The position numbers and the translations under genes are program-made. Below, one piece after another: positions 54,590 through 62,554 of a stretch of 64,000 bases of DNA; positions within the stretch are counted from its first letter, which is position 1, and each line of letters starts with the position of its first letter. The stretch is from assembly GCF_002257705.1 (NCBI RefSeq), contig NZ_LSLK01000060.1:76977-140976 (forward strand), in the 5' to 3' direction. The stretch is from Sporomusa silvacetica DSM 10669. GTDB taxonomy: Bacteria; Bacillota; Negativicutes; Sporomusales; Sporomusaceae. The notes beneath the pieces were generated by a model, which worked only from the letters and a program-made list of their open reading frames with translations, made no database searches and had not been told where the DNA came from.

Positions 54590-55888
54590 TTAATGACCGC
54601 TATGGCCGCTGTGTTCGTCCCCAGCAGCCGGTGGCGCAGTCGGGGCAGTTGGTGCCTGTGCTGGAGCAACTGCTCCGCTGGTTTGAGCGCCTGTAGCCGC
54701 AGGTGTACTAGCAGCTCCCCCGCCGCCATGACCGGCGTGGCTGCCAAAGCCTCCTAATTTGGTCTGGGAGTCAATAAGGAAGGTGGCGGCTGTCACCACA
54801 GTTTCACCTGGCTGTAGTCCCGACAAGATTTGGACATAACCATCGGCGTATTGTCCTGTGACTACCTCTCGCTTGACGAAGGTATCTTCGCTTTGAGCGA
54901 CAAAGACGATTTTACGGCTGCCAGTATCCAAGATACTGGACTCTGGGATGACTAGGCTGTCTCCCAGCGGTATTTGAACATTCGCATTGACGAACATATT
55001 GGGTTTCAATTTGCCGCTAGGATTGGCCATTTCTACCCGTACTTTGACCGTCCGGGTGGCATCATCAAGCACTGGGTTGATAAAGGTCACTTGTCCAGTA
55101 AAAGTTTCCCCCGGGTAGGCTCCACTATTTACCATGACCGGCTGACCTGGTTTAATACCGGCTATGTCTTTTTCGTAAATATCGGCATACAGCCAGACAG
55201 TCGATAAATCTGACAGACTGTACAGTTTGTCGCCAGGCATAATGAAGGCTCCTGGCAGTACTTGTTTTTCCAAAACGGTTCCCCCGAATTGGGCATAGAT
55301 GGTCATATGATCATTGATCTGTCTGGTATGCTCCAGATGAGTGATATCGCTGTCAGGCACATTTAAGAGTTGCAATTTTCGCCGGGATGCTCCCACCAGG
55401 CTTTTGTTGATCTGGACTATGTCTTTGCCGGCATTTTTCAGTTTCTGCACATTTTCCAGCGTTAACAAGTATTCTTCCTGGGCCGCAATATAGGTTGGAC
55501 TGTATACCGCGGCGATAGCCTGTCCGGGGGCAATCGTTTCCCCATCGGCGGTTACGTAAAGTTCATCCACCCGTCCCTCGACCCGGGAAGTGATATAGGT
55601 CCGGCCGCTTTCATTCATTGCAATCTTGCCGGTGGTCTTGATTTCCTTTGCCAGCGGCTTAACAATGGCTTGCGCGGTTTGCACCCCGGCCAATTGCCGG
55701 GCCTTAGCATCCAGGGTAACAGTATCACCCATGGCCATCACCGGGGCATTGGTTTGATGCCCCGTATGGTCTACAGTCGCTGGTTTATTATGCTGAGCAG
55801 TATAGTAGTAGCCCGCACCGCCGATTACCAGAACACCGGCGGTCACACCAATAATAAGTTTCTTTTTGGCCTGTAGTTTTTCGATCAT
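54590..55888 (-). CDS. cusB: RND periplasmic adaptor, CusB-like
   Basis: The product is 432 aa. An N-terminal membrane helix (KKLIIGVTAGVLVIGGAGYY) is followed by lipoyl/barrel and hairpin domains (YITSRVEGRVDELYVTADGE, LYADIYEKDIAGIKPGQPV, NPVLDDATRTVKVRVEM). The last about 50 residues form a Gly/Ala/Pro linker ending in HSGHSGH, a probable metal-binding tail. It links the pump to the outer-membrane channel. Gaps to its neighbours are 28 and 11 nt. Confidence 0.93.
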   Translation of the reverse strand: MIEKLQAKKKLIIGVTAGVLVIGGAGYYYTAQHNKPATVDHTGHQTNAPVMAMGDTVTLDAKARQLAGVQTAQAIVKPLAKEIKTTGKIAMNESGRTYITSRVEGRVDELYVTADGETIAPGQAIAAVYSPTYIAAQEEYLLTLENVQKLKNAGKDIVQINKSLVGASRRKLQLLNVPDSDITHLEHTRQINDHMTIYAQFGGTVLEKQVLPGAFIMPGDKLYSLSDLSTVWLYADIYEKDIAGIKPGQPVMVNSGAYPGETFTGQVTFINPVLDDATRTVKVRVEMANPSGKLKPNMFVNANVQIPLGDSLVIPESSILDTGSRKIVFVAQSEDTFVKREVVTGQYADGYVQILSGLQPGETVVTAATFLIDSQTKLGGFGSHAGHGGGGAASTPAATGAQTSGAVAPAQAPTAPTAPPAAGDEHSGHSGH

Positions 55889-55916
55889 GCTGTCCTCTCC
55901 TTCTTCCGGCTACTTA

Positions 55917-57260
55917 TTATGGCTGCACTCCATTGGTGAATAAGGGCTTACCTACTGCTTTCTCCAAATTAGCCGCCGCTTTTTCATAATCTGTCTTAGC
56001 TTTATATAAGCCTAATTTGGCATTGCGCAGGGTATTAACTCCTTCCAGTACTGTCATAAGGTCTACCTTACCGTTGGTATACCCTACAATGGCAGCCTGG
56101 TAGGTCTGCTCGGCCTGGGGGATGATGGTATTTTTATACAGGTCAATCTGCCGCCACGTAGCTTGCGCTTCGGTAAGCGTCATTTGGACATCAAGTTCAG
56201 TCATATTTTTCATATTCTGAAGGGCAGCTTGCGAAGCAGCAAAGCTAGCCTGTGCTGCTTTTATTTCAGCTCTGTTTTTACCTTGCCAGATGGGGAACAT
56301 TGCCATGACTTCAATCTTCCAGGCCGGCTTTCTTTCGCCTAGCATGAATGTTGTTTTCATAGGGTCCATAGGGTCTGCCTGTGATTCTATCATGGGTTCT
56401 TTATTCTTTTTGTAACCTAAATTGACCTCAAAATCAGGCAGTTGCTGCTTCTTTGCTAAATCGATTCCGTTTTGGGCCATGTCCATTTGATACTTCATCC
56501 CTGCTACAGATGGCTTATTTTCAGTGGCGTTTTTTATTAGGTCAGCCAAATCAAAATTAGGCGGAGGAGCTGTAAATTCTTCTATAACTTCGAAGGCTTC
56601 ATTGGTACTGCGTCCCATCAGATTGTTAATCTTTGCTTTGGCTACCGCCTCCATTGACGCCATATTTAACAGATCAATTGTCATCTGGGAAAACTCAGTC
56701 TGGGCTTTCAGCGTATCCTGAAGGGGCACCATACCTGTCGAGTAATTGACTTGAGCCAACTTTGCAAGCTGGCCCATAAGCTCTTGGCTCTCCTTACCAA
56801 TTACCAATGCTTGTTTGGAATAAAGATAATCGTAATAGGCCTGTTTTGTTTGTGCGTAGATCTCAACCTGTTTCTCATCCCAGCCAGTTTTGGTCATTTT
56901 GGCTTCATTCTCTGCCATCTTACCCATCGCTTTAAGCTTAGCTGGATTCATAATTTCCTGACTAATACTGAATTCTGTCATCATGCCTTTGCCAGGATTC
57001 AAACTTGTGGTTGGGATATCATCCTTCATAAATCCGACCTTGAGATTAGGCTGGGCTGTGACTGTGGGAATGCGATTGGACTTTTCCTCCCATTTTTTTT
57101 CGGTTTCTATAACCGCTGGGTTGTTTTTGATCGCATTACTCACGATTTCCTGCAAGGTCAGAGGCTGTTCCGCTGCAAGCACTGGCGATAAATTTGTTGC
57201 CAGCATAATACCGCCTACTATGAGTGCTCTTAAAGTGCCAGTTTGGGAAACACTGCTCAT
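55917..57260 (-). CDS. cusC: TolC-family outer-membrane channel, CusC-like
   Basis: The product is 447 aa. Signal peptide to about residue 30, then two OEP repeats of long helices (LTLQEIVSNAIKNNPAVIE; ATENKPSVAGMKYQMDMA). It is the exit duct of the tripartite pump and first gene of the six-gene operon. Presence of a TolC channel confirms an outer membrane. ATG behind AAGGAGG. The promoter has a phased direct repeat typical of OmpR-family control. Confidence 0.92.
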   Translation of the reverse strand: MSSVSQTGTLRALIVGGIMLATNLSPVLAAEQPLTLQEIVSNAIKNNPAVIETEKKWEEKSNRIPTVTAQPNLKVGFMKDDIPTTSLNPGKGMMTEFSISQEIMNPAKLKAMGKMAENEAKMTKTGWDEKQVEIYAQTKQAYYDYLYSKQALVIGKESQELMGQLAKLAQVNYSTGMVPLQDTLKAQTEFSQMTIDLLNMASMEAVAKAKINNLMGRSTNEAFEVIEEFTAPPPNFDLADLIKNATENKPSVAGMKYQMDMAQNGIDLAKKQQLPDFEVNLGYKKNKEPMIESQADPMDPMKTTFMLGERKPAWKIEVMAMFPIWQGKNRAEIKAAQASFAASQAALQNMKNMTELDVQMTLTEAQATWRQIDLYKNTIIPQAEQTYQAAIVGYTNGKVDLMTVLEGVNTLRNAKLGLYKAKTDYEKAAANLEKAVGKPLFTNGVQP

Positions 57261-57361
57261 TGTTCAACCTCCTTAGGCTCTAGTTTATCTGCCTTAAAAT
57301 CCAACGCTTTATGTAGCGTGCAATAAAAGCTCCTCAGTGAGCTAGTTTTGTATTTGTCATG

Positions 57362-57403
57362 ATTATAGCAAGCCATTATGAAGAACTTATGAAGATGTTA
57401 TGC
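57362..57403 (-). promoter_or_regulatory. cus operon promoter with 11-bp-phased direct repeats
   Basis: On the minus strand TATAAT (57367-57362) is the -10. Nine bases upstream, TATGAA-type repeats (plus-strand reading TATGAAGAACT, TATGAAGATGT, TATGC; 57377-57403) recur every 11 bp and replace a -35 box. This is the layout activated by OmpR-family regulators such as CusR/CopR. The same block precedes rseC. Confidence 0.72.
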
Positions 57404-57528
57404 GATTTTTGTCATTGTTCTATTTTCAGTTTCGTATAAGCACAAAAGCACTTTTCAAGCGTCTGTGTACTTTATCATCAAAATACCACGGCAAAGCTGG
57501 CATCCCACAGCCCACTCTCCTTAAGCAA

Positions 57529-57560
57529 ATAAAAAACTCGGCACAAATGTCCGAGTTTAA
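57529..57560 (-). terminator. terminator of rseC
   Basis: AAACTCGG and CCGAGTTT form the stem around a 9-nt loop. On the minus strand TTTTTTATTT follows, about 90 nt after the rseC stop. Confidence 0.82.
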
Positions 57561-57641
57561 CATTGAGCACTTTATAGATTTGTTACCTCATATCTTCCTT
57601 AGCCTTCAGTTGTGCAATTACATTGATAACATATATTATTT

Positions 57642-58067
57642 TTAGATGTTTTTGGATAATATTGCTACAACCACTGGCCGCATCCGTTCATCAGTACGCG
57701 CCATTTGATCAAAGTATTTGACATACCATACCGCTAGTAGAAAAAATCCAACACCACCGGCTATCGATAGCAGTAAGCTATCCATCCAAATATAGCGAGC
57801 TGCATAATTCCCGGCCAATGCCCCGGCGAAAGCTGCAAGTAATGGCGCCATATAGACAATAAATGCCGCCTTAAGCATATTCACCTCGCGAATCTCAATA
57901 ACTACTCGCTCACCTGGTTTGGCATCAGCTATATTTATGGCTTCCACAACGATGGCTGTATTGCCTGGGCATGAACCGCAGTTTTCACAGTCACTATGTC
58001 TACTAGCCTTAACCTTGGCCATCTTACCAATTACCTCTAAGATGATACCTTCTTGCTGTTTATTCAT
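57642..58067 (-). CDS. RseC/MucC-family (SoxR-reducing) membrane protein
   Basis: The product is 141 aa from the ATG at 58067 (GGAGGG upstream). Residues 1-65 include C27, C30 and C33 in HSDCENCGSCPG. Two membrane helices follow (MLKAAFIVYMAPLLAAFAGA, LLLSIAGGVGFFLLAVWYV). RseC proteins modulate sigma-E signalling and electron transfer to SoxR in proteobacteria; in anaerobic Firmicutes they often sit by Rnf genes. Here the promoter matches that of cusC, so it is probably part of the metal or redox stress response (inference). Confidence 0.85.
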   Translation of the reverse strand: MNKQQEGIILEVIGKMAKVKASRHSDCENCGSCPGNTAIVVEAINIADAKPGERVVIEIREVNMLKAAFIVYMAPLLAAFAGALAGNYAARYIWMDSLLLSIAGGVGFFLLAVWYVKYFDQMARTDERMRPVVVAILSKNI

Positions 58068-58106
58068 TTTTTCACCCTCCATTCCCTATTCAGTACAACT
58101 ACCTAT

Positions 58107-58148
58107 ATTGTACAAATGAAGTATGAATAACTTATGAATATAGTATGC
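58107..58148 (-). promoter_or_regulatory. rseC promoter, same architecture as the cus promoter
   Basis: On the minus strand TACAAT (58112-58107) is the -10. Nine bases upstream the plus-strand repeats TATGAATAACT, TATGAATATAG, TATGC (58122-58148) recur every 11 bp. By eye about 22 of 27 positions match the cus block, and the distance to the -10 is identical. Confidence 0.7.
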
Positions 58149-58165
58149 AGCTATTAGCATATAAT
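58136..58165 (+). promoter_or_regulatory. possible sigma-E promoter of spoIIP
   Basis: GAATATA at 58136-58142 and CATATAAT at 58158-58165, with a 15-bp spacer, resemble the mother-cell sigma-E consensus (GAATATT / CATACAAT). It overlaps the rseC operator. Confidence 0.45.
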
Positions 58166-58216
58166 CTGCAATGTCAGGCCATGCTACCAGTAATTATCCT
58201 ACACACGAGGTGACTT

Positions 58217-59386
58217 ATGCGAGCTCTACGTTTATTTGCTGCTGTTTCCGTGATGCTGCTAGCATTACTAAACGTCAGCTATAGTGCAATTGCAGTAGCT
58301 AGCACCACCGAAATAAGCGACGGTTTTGTCACAATCATAGATACTGTGGGCAATATTGTCTTTCAAACAGGCCTTGCAGTCCATCCTGGTGATGAATTTA
58401 TTGACGAGGATAACCGGGTCTATGTTGTTACTGCCGTTCAAGGGATATCTGCTACAGCAGAATGTGTTCGCGAAGAGTCTATTAGTGGCCTATGGCCGGA
58501 CACAATCCCGGTGCAGGCACCCGCCCAGCCAGCAAGTCAACTGGTGAGCATCTATCATACACACACAGATGAATCCTATATTCCTACCGATGGTAAATCT
58601 ACCGTCACGGGCGATGGAAGCATTCTTCTTGTAGGGGAAGCCTTTAGCAAACGGTTATCCGAACTCGGTTACCAGACCAATCATGACAAAACCCTTCACG
58701 ATCCCCATGATGCGAACGCCTATCAACGTTCTCGGCGTACCGCAATGAAACTGCTTCAACAACAACCGGCCGCACTATTTGACATCCATCGCGACAGCGC
58801 GCCAGCGAAAATATACGACTTTCATGTGAACGGCCAGGATGCCACCAAAATTTTATTAGTCGTTGGCCGCCAAAATCAAAGCATTAATACCACCATGAAT
58901 TATGCCAAAACCATTAAATCAGCCGCAGATGCAAAATACAAAGGCTTAATACGAGGCATCTTTATCGCTAATGGCGGCTATAACCAAGACTTAAACCCTC
59001 ATAGTATTCTAGTGGAAATTGGCACCCAATATAATAACCGGGAAGCCGCCGATCGCAGCGCCGCTCTATTTGCGGATGTAATACCCTCTTTTCTTGCTGC
59101 CGGCACTGCAGCTCCGGCGGCGCAGGCTCCAGCGGCGCAGGCTCCAGCGGCACAGGCTCCAACAGCCGTACCAGCACCCGCAATATCGGTAGCCCCTGAT
59201 ATTGCTGCCAATACCAATCCTGGTCCACGTCAAGATACCCTACTCATCATTGGCGCACTGGTTGTGGGTACAGGTGCTTTCCTTTTTCTCAGCACAGGCA
59301 ACCTGCAAGAAGCCAAGACCAAGCTCCTCCGTTTCGGTAAATATGAGTTTGGCGACATCTTTCGTTCACGAAAAAAGCGCAAATAA
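58217..59386 (+). CDS. spoIIP: stage II sporulation protein P
   Basis: The product is 389 aa. It has a signal peptide (about 1-28). The SpoIIP amidase/endopeptidase domain (about 110-300) has the motif YHTHTDESYIP (H114, H116, E119), DIHRDS and a late acidic ILVEIG. In the family it degrades septal peptidoglycan during engulfment with SpoIID and SpoIIM. Unusually, an Ala/Gln/Pro repeat linker and a C-terminal transmembrane helix (TLLIIGALVVGTGAFLFL) with a basic tail follow. Start ATG after GAGGTGA. It indicates an endospore-former. Confidence 0.92.
   Translation: MRALRLFAAVSVMLLALLNVSYSAIAVASTTEISDGFVTIIDTVGNIVFQTGLAVHPGDEFIDEDNRVYVVTAVQGISATAECVREESISGLWPDTIPVQAPAQPASQLVSIYHTHTDESYIPTDGKSTVTGDGSILLVGEAFSKRLSELGYQTNHDKTLHDPHDANAYQRSRRTAMKLLQQQPAALFDIHRDSAPAKIYDFHVNGQDATKILLVVGRQNQSINTTMNYAKTIKSAADAKYKGLIRGIFIANGGYNQDLNPHSILVEIGTQYNNREAADRSAALFADVIPSFLAAGTAAPAAQAPAAQAPAAQAPTAVPAPAISVAPDIAANTNPGPRQDTLLIIGALVVGTGAFLFLSTGNLQEAKTKLLRFGKYEFGDIFRSRKKRK
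59118..59162 (+). repeat. three tandem 15-bp units inside spoIIP
   Basis: GGCGCAGGCTCCAGC is repeated three times, the last copy with two changes, encoding AAQAP. It forms the flexible linker before the C-terminal helix and is a likely site of length variation. Confidence 0.8.
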
Positions 59387-59527
59387 TGAGAAGTAGCAAG
59401 CATAAAAAAAATTCCTCGTTCTGCATTAATACTTGCTGTCATTCTGCTATCCTTAAGCCTTGGACCACAGGTCCCCCCAAAACATATACTTTCTATAATA
59501 ATTAAAAAGCGCATGCGAGGTTTTTAA
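59386..59527 (+). pseudogene. small membrane protein gene with a frameshift at an A8 run
   Basis: ATG at 59386 overlaps the spoIIP stop (TAATG). The frame reads MRSSKHKK, then meets eight adenines at 59404-59411. Read without one A it continues IPRSALILAVILLSLSLGPQ and PPKHILSIIIKKRMRGF, a plausible 46-aa membrane protein ending at 59527. In frame 0 it yields an unlikely Cys-rich tail. It is a frameshift mutation, a sequencing error, or a slippage site. Confidence 0.4.
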
Positions 59528-59545
59528 CCCTACACATGCGCTTTG
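59504..59545 (+). terminator. terminator after spoIIP
   Basis: AAAGCGCATG and CATGCGCTTT form a 10-bp stem around a 20-nt loop, followed by GTTTCG. Confidence 0.65.
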
Positions 59546-59860
59546 TTTCGTCGTTTGCTAAATCCCAAACCCAATAAACCGAAACAGAACCGGCTCTCAA
59601 CAGAAAAGCAGCCAGTAAAATATGTACGCGAACCGTTGCCTTTCCGTTAATGGACCAGGAATAGGCTAAAGCATCTGCTGCATGAAGTCGCACAGCCTGC
59701 TCTCATGCCAACATCCCACTACACCTGCGCGTGCCTCGGGAGTGTTCCAGCACTTCCGGGTCACAGCGACTCTTTAATTTACATATATTCCCAATTATAG
59801 CTCTTTTTGAATGAATTACAAGTAAACGGAGCGCACGAAAAGAATTTTTTTCTTGTTAGA
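59546..59860. other. intergenic, no supported gene
   Basis: A 63-codon minus-strand frame (59693-59502) crosses the spoIIP terminator and is not credible. Nothing else is recognised before the antisense RNA promoter. Confidence 0.4.
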
Positions 59861-60022
59861 TTGCATATTTTACGATCTATGGGTATAATATAAGAAAAGG
59901 ACTGACGTGCTTGTGATACACGCCAGTCCCACAGGCTGTCTAACCGGAAAACGGTTAGCCCAAATGTTGCATTATTAAGAAATAACCGCCATCTGAGCAG
60001 GGGCGGTTATTTCTTTTGGGTT
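59861..60022 (+). ncRNA. probable antisense RNA (antitoxin) with sigma-A promoter
   Basis: TTGCAT at 59861-59866, a 17-bp spacer and TATAAT at 59884-59889 give a strong plus-strand promoter. The RNA would start near 59896. It holds hairpins GGACTG/CAGTCC and CTAACCG/CGGTTAG and ends at the GAAATAACCGCC/GGCGGTTATTTC terminator (about 59979-60014), overlapping the 3' end of the convergent toxin gene. This is the RatA/TxpA layout. Confidence 0.65.
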
Positions 60023-60084
60023 ATGACCAATACCATGAGCGTGGCAAATGCGACAGCAAATGTCAATGCTTCATATACAGTCAT
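60007..60084 (-). CDS. holin-like type I toxin (25 aa)
   Basis: From the ATG at 60084 the minus strand encodes MTVYEALTFAVAFATLMVLV followed by ITQKK, then stop. This is the pattern of putative holin-like toxins (MxxYEAL, one helix, basic end). GGGGGTGGTAGG lies directly upstream, inside a hairpin (CCCCTTCC/GGAAGGGG) that may hide the ribosome site. TATAAT near 60149 on the minus strand is a possible -10. The convergent antisense RNA overlaps its 3' end. It would depolarise the cell membrane when unpaired. Confidence 0.72.
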   Translation of the reverse strand: MTVYEALTFAVAFATLMVLVITQKK

Positions 60085-60339
60085 CCTACCACCCCCTTCC
60101 TGGAAAGGAAGGGGCTAACCGTCCCCCGAGCAGCCTGTTACGCTTATTATAGCATATTCTTCCAGGTGAGTAAGAAAATATTTTGCTTATGGATTTATGT
60201 ATTATTGTGCCGCCTTACACATTATGGCGGCCTTTTTTATTTTCCCGTCGCGCAGTTCGCGGTTCCCTTGCTGCTGGCAGGCCCGTGCTTCCCCCTGAAT
60301 TTCAATTGCGGCCCACAGCTTGGACGGCAGAGTTTTGCC

Positions 60340-60754
60340 TCACTCGCCAAAACGCTGCGCATACGGTTGTGTAAGTCTGACTCCCATTTCAAAAGCTTTT
60401 TTACAATCATTTGGAAATACTTCTTTTCGCCTCTGGGCTTTTGCTTCCGGATCAAATGCCGTCGCTACATACTTGGAATAATCGTCAAACTGATAGGTGT
60501 CTGTGATAAACAGCGATTCTGCTGACCCTAAAATTCGCTCCAGCAACATTTCATTAATCTTGGAAGAATGGTCGAATCCCATCTTTTTCATCCGTTCTTC
60601 ATCCACACCCAAAACATTCACGTGCCGAACGGGAACAGATGAGGGGGAATGCAGCGTCAGCGATAATGACTATCGCTATGATTTTAAAAGAGATTGTGGC
60701 CATTCTTCAGCAAATACCTGATAGACATTACACTTTCATTTTCATATTTTCCCT
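60340..60754 (-). pseudogene. flavodoxin-like oxidoreductase, internally deleted
   Basis: An ATG at about 60754 gives MKMKV and then a stop, the usual first residues of a flavin reductase. From about 60650 the minus strand reads SSVPVRHVNVLGVDEERM, GFDHSSKINEMLLERI, DTYQFDDYSKYVATAF and FPNDCKKAFEMGVRL to the stop at 60340. The C-terminal part resembles NAD(P)H-dependent FMN oxidoreductases. The FMN-binding middle is gone, so it is nonfunctional. Confidence 0.45.
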
Positions 60755-60803
60755 CGATAGTATTGGATGCTTGATTCATTTAATGCGGACAGTTATGGGG
60801 ATC

Positions 60804-61703
60804 TCAAGCAAGTATGGGTGGTGTTGCCTTTTTTATATGACGGGAAATAGCGGTTACTATTTCCGACCAAACCCCCGTGGGGAAATCGTGCCCCATTCCG
60901 TCAATGATCAATAAATTTGCCCCAGGAATTACACGAGCTGTATCTTTCCCCGCTTCGACTGGGATCAGCGGATCACCGGACCCGTGTATTACGAGTGTTG
61001 GGGCTTTAATGGATGAAAGCGATGCTGTTCTATCGCCACGGGAAAGAATAGCTATATTTTGACGCGCCATTCCCTGTGGGTAATATGAGCGGTCATAGCT
61101 CTTCTCCAGGTATGTCCGGGCTCTTTTCTCTTCAAAGGGAAAACCGGGACTCCAAATCTTTCGCCATACATTCATATTGTGTTCAATATATGCTTTGCGC
61201 TCCGATGGCGGCGGTGCGACAACGGCAGCTATCGCGTCCGGCTGTCCCTGCGGAAGATGGGGATTTCCCGTGTTTGACATGATTGAAATCAGACTCAGAA
61301 CGCGCTGTGGATGCCGATAAGCAACAACTTGGGCTATCATGCCGCCCATCGAAGCACCGCAGATATGCGCTTTTTCAATGTGCAAGGCATCAAGTAACCC
61401 CACACAGTCGTCTGCCATATCGTCCATGGAATATGCTGCTGCAACGTGCTTGTCTTCCATAGCGGCTTTGATTGCAGCCATAATATCCGGGACTCCAGCT
61501 TCATCAAATTTTGTCGAAAGACCAGCATCGCGATTGTCAAACCGAATAACAAAAAGCCCCGTTTTCGCTAATAGTTCGCAGAACTCGGCGTCCCAGAAGA
61601 GCAACTGAGCACCATTACCGGCAATTAATAGTAAGGCTGAAGAAGACCTATCTCCGAAAGTATCATACTCAATTTGAATTCCATTGGACGTCACATTAGG
61701 CAT
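60804..61703 (-). CDS. alpha/beta hydrolase
   Basis: The product is 299 aa. Nucleophile elbow GASMGG with S118; acid in HGSGDPLIP; catalytic His in DGMGHDFPTG. RFDNRDAGLS is typical of the group containing chloroperoxidase-like and ester-hydrolysing members. Cytoplasmic, no signal peptide. The substrate is unknown. It lies upstream of the pseudogene and downstream of the flavoprotein gene on the same strand. Confidence 0.9.
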   Translation of the reverse strand: MPNVTSNGIQIEYDTFGDRSSSALLLIAGNGAQLLFWDAEFCELLAKTGLFVIRFDNRDAGLSTKFDEAGVPDIMAAIKAAMEDKHVAAAYSMDDMADDCVGLLDALHIEKAHICGASMGGMIAQVVAYRHPQRVLSLISIMSNTGNPHLPQGQPDAIAAVVAPPPSERKAYIEHNMNVWRKIWSPGFPFEEKRARTYLEKSYDRSYYPQGMARQNIAILSRGDRTASLSSIKAPTLVIHGSGDPLIPVEAGKDTARVIPGANLLIIDGMGHDFPTGVWSEIVTAISRHIKKATPPILA

Positions 61704-61780
61704 TGTTTTCTCCTTCCTGCATCATTCTCCAAATTGGCGCTTTTTACACCTTTATTCAAAAAAACTCATACCGCACATAT

Positions 61781-62518
61781 TCATGCTCGCAAGGATGGAT
61801 CATCTTGCTTTACCAATATACTATCAACATACTTTTTAACTTCTCGTATATACACTTCATCCGGAATAAATTTTTGTTCTAACAATTCCATTGTTTTTGC
61901 TGTCAATTTTCGATTAGCGGCAATTTCCCTGCCTGCGGTTTCCAAAGCCTTCAGATAGTTAGAGACAACAATTCCCACCTCATTTTCCCGAACACTCAAA
62001 AGCGAGCCCTGGGAAACATATATTTCACCAATTATTTGTACATTTAGATTACGTGCATGCCGTTTAAGCCAATGGGAAATCACCTGAAATTGAGATTTTT
62101 CCGGAAAACCACAATTTGCCATCATTACTAACTGTGGGGCCACTTTTGTTGTTAAATGACGGCATTCTCCTTCACTATCTTTTCCCCAATAGGGGCTGGC
62201 TGTTACCATGAGCCGGTCTATAAAAGTCTTTAGTAAACTGGAAATATTGTCAAAATATAGAGGTGTCGCCAAAGCACGAACATCGGCATCTTCGATGAGA
62301 GACATAATTTCCGCCATATCATCCTTGATGACACATTTCCCTGGCGTTTTAAACCAGCAGGCCTTACACGCCGTACAATATTTAATTTCTTTTTCCGCTA
62401 AAAAAACAGTTACAGTGTCTGCTCCAGCTTCCTTTGCTCCCTTTAAAAAAGCAGAAACCATAATATTCGTATTTCCATTTCTTCCGCGATGGCTGCCGTT
62501 AATCACTGCAATTTTCAT
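61781..62518 (-). CDS. iron-sulfur flavoprotein / NADPH-dependent FMN reductase family
   Basis: The product is 245 aa. FMN-binding loop: INGSHRGRNGNTNIM. A cysteine motif CTACKACWFKTPGKC near residue 48 suggests an Fe-S cluster, as in the methanogen/acetogen Isf family. Further flavodoxin-fold blocks: ATPLYFDNISSLLKTFIDR. It transfers electrons to small molecules or oxidants. The neighbour upstream is the amidohydrolase (36 nt). Confidence 0.88.
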   Translation of the reverse strand: MKIAVINGSHRGRNGNTNIMVSAFLKGAKEAGADTVTVFLAEKEIKYCTACKACWFKTPGKCVIKDDMAEIMSLIEDADVRALATPLYFDNISSLLKTFIDRLMVTASPYWGKDSEGECRHLTTKVAPQLVMMANCGFPEKSQFQVISHWLKRHARNLNVQIIGEIYVSQGSLLSVRENEVGIVVSNYLKALETAGREIAANRKLTAKTMELLEQKFIPDEVYIREVKKYVDSILVKQDDPSLRA

Positions 62519-62554
62519 TAAATCACAATTCTTTCATTCTGTTTTATTGTCGCT

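Noticed and set aside
59118..59162. CRISPR-like short repeats
   Set aside because: Three direct 15-bp copies in frame inside spoIIP without spacers; a coding repeat. No CRISPR array seen anywhere in the window.
59502..59693. 63-codon minus-strand frame
   Set aside because: Runs through the spoIIP terminator, with no ribosome site or motif.
60016..60525. 169-codon plus-strand frame
   Set aside because: Antisense to the toxin gene and the flavodoxin pseudogene; composition is not protein-like.
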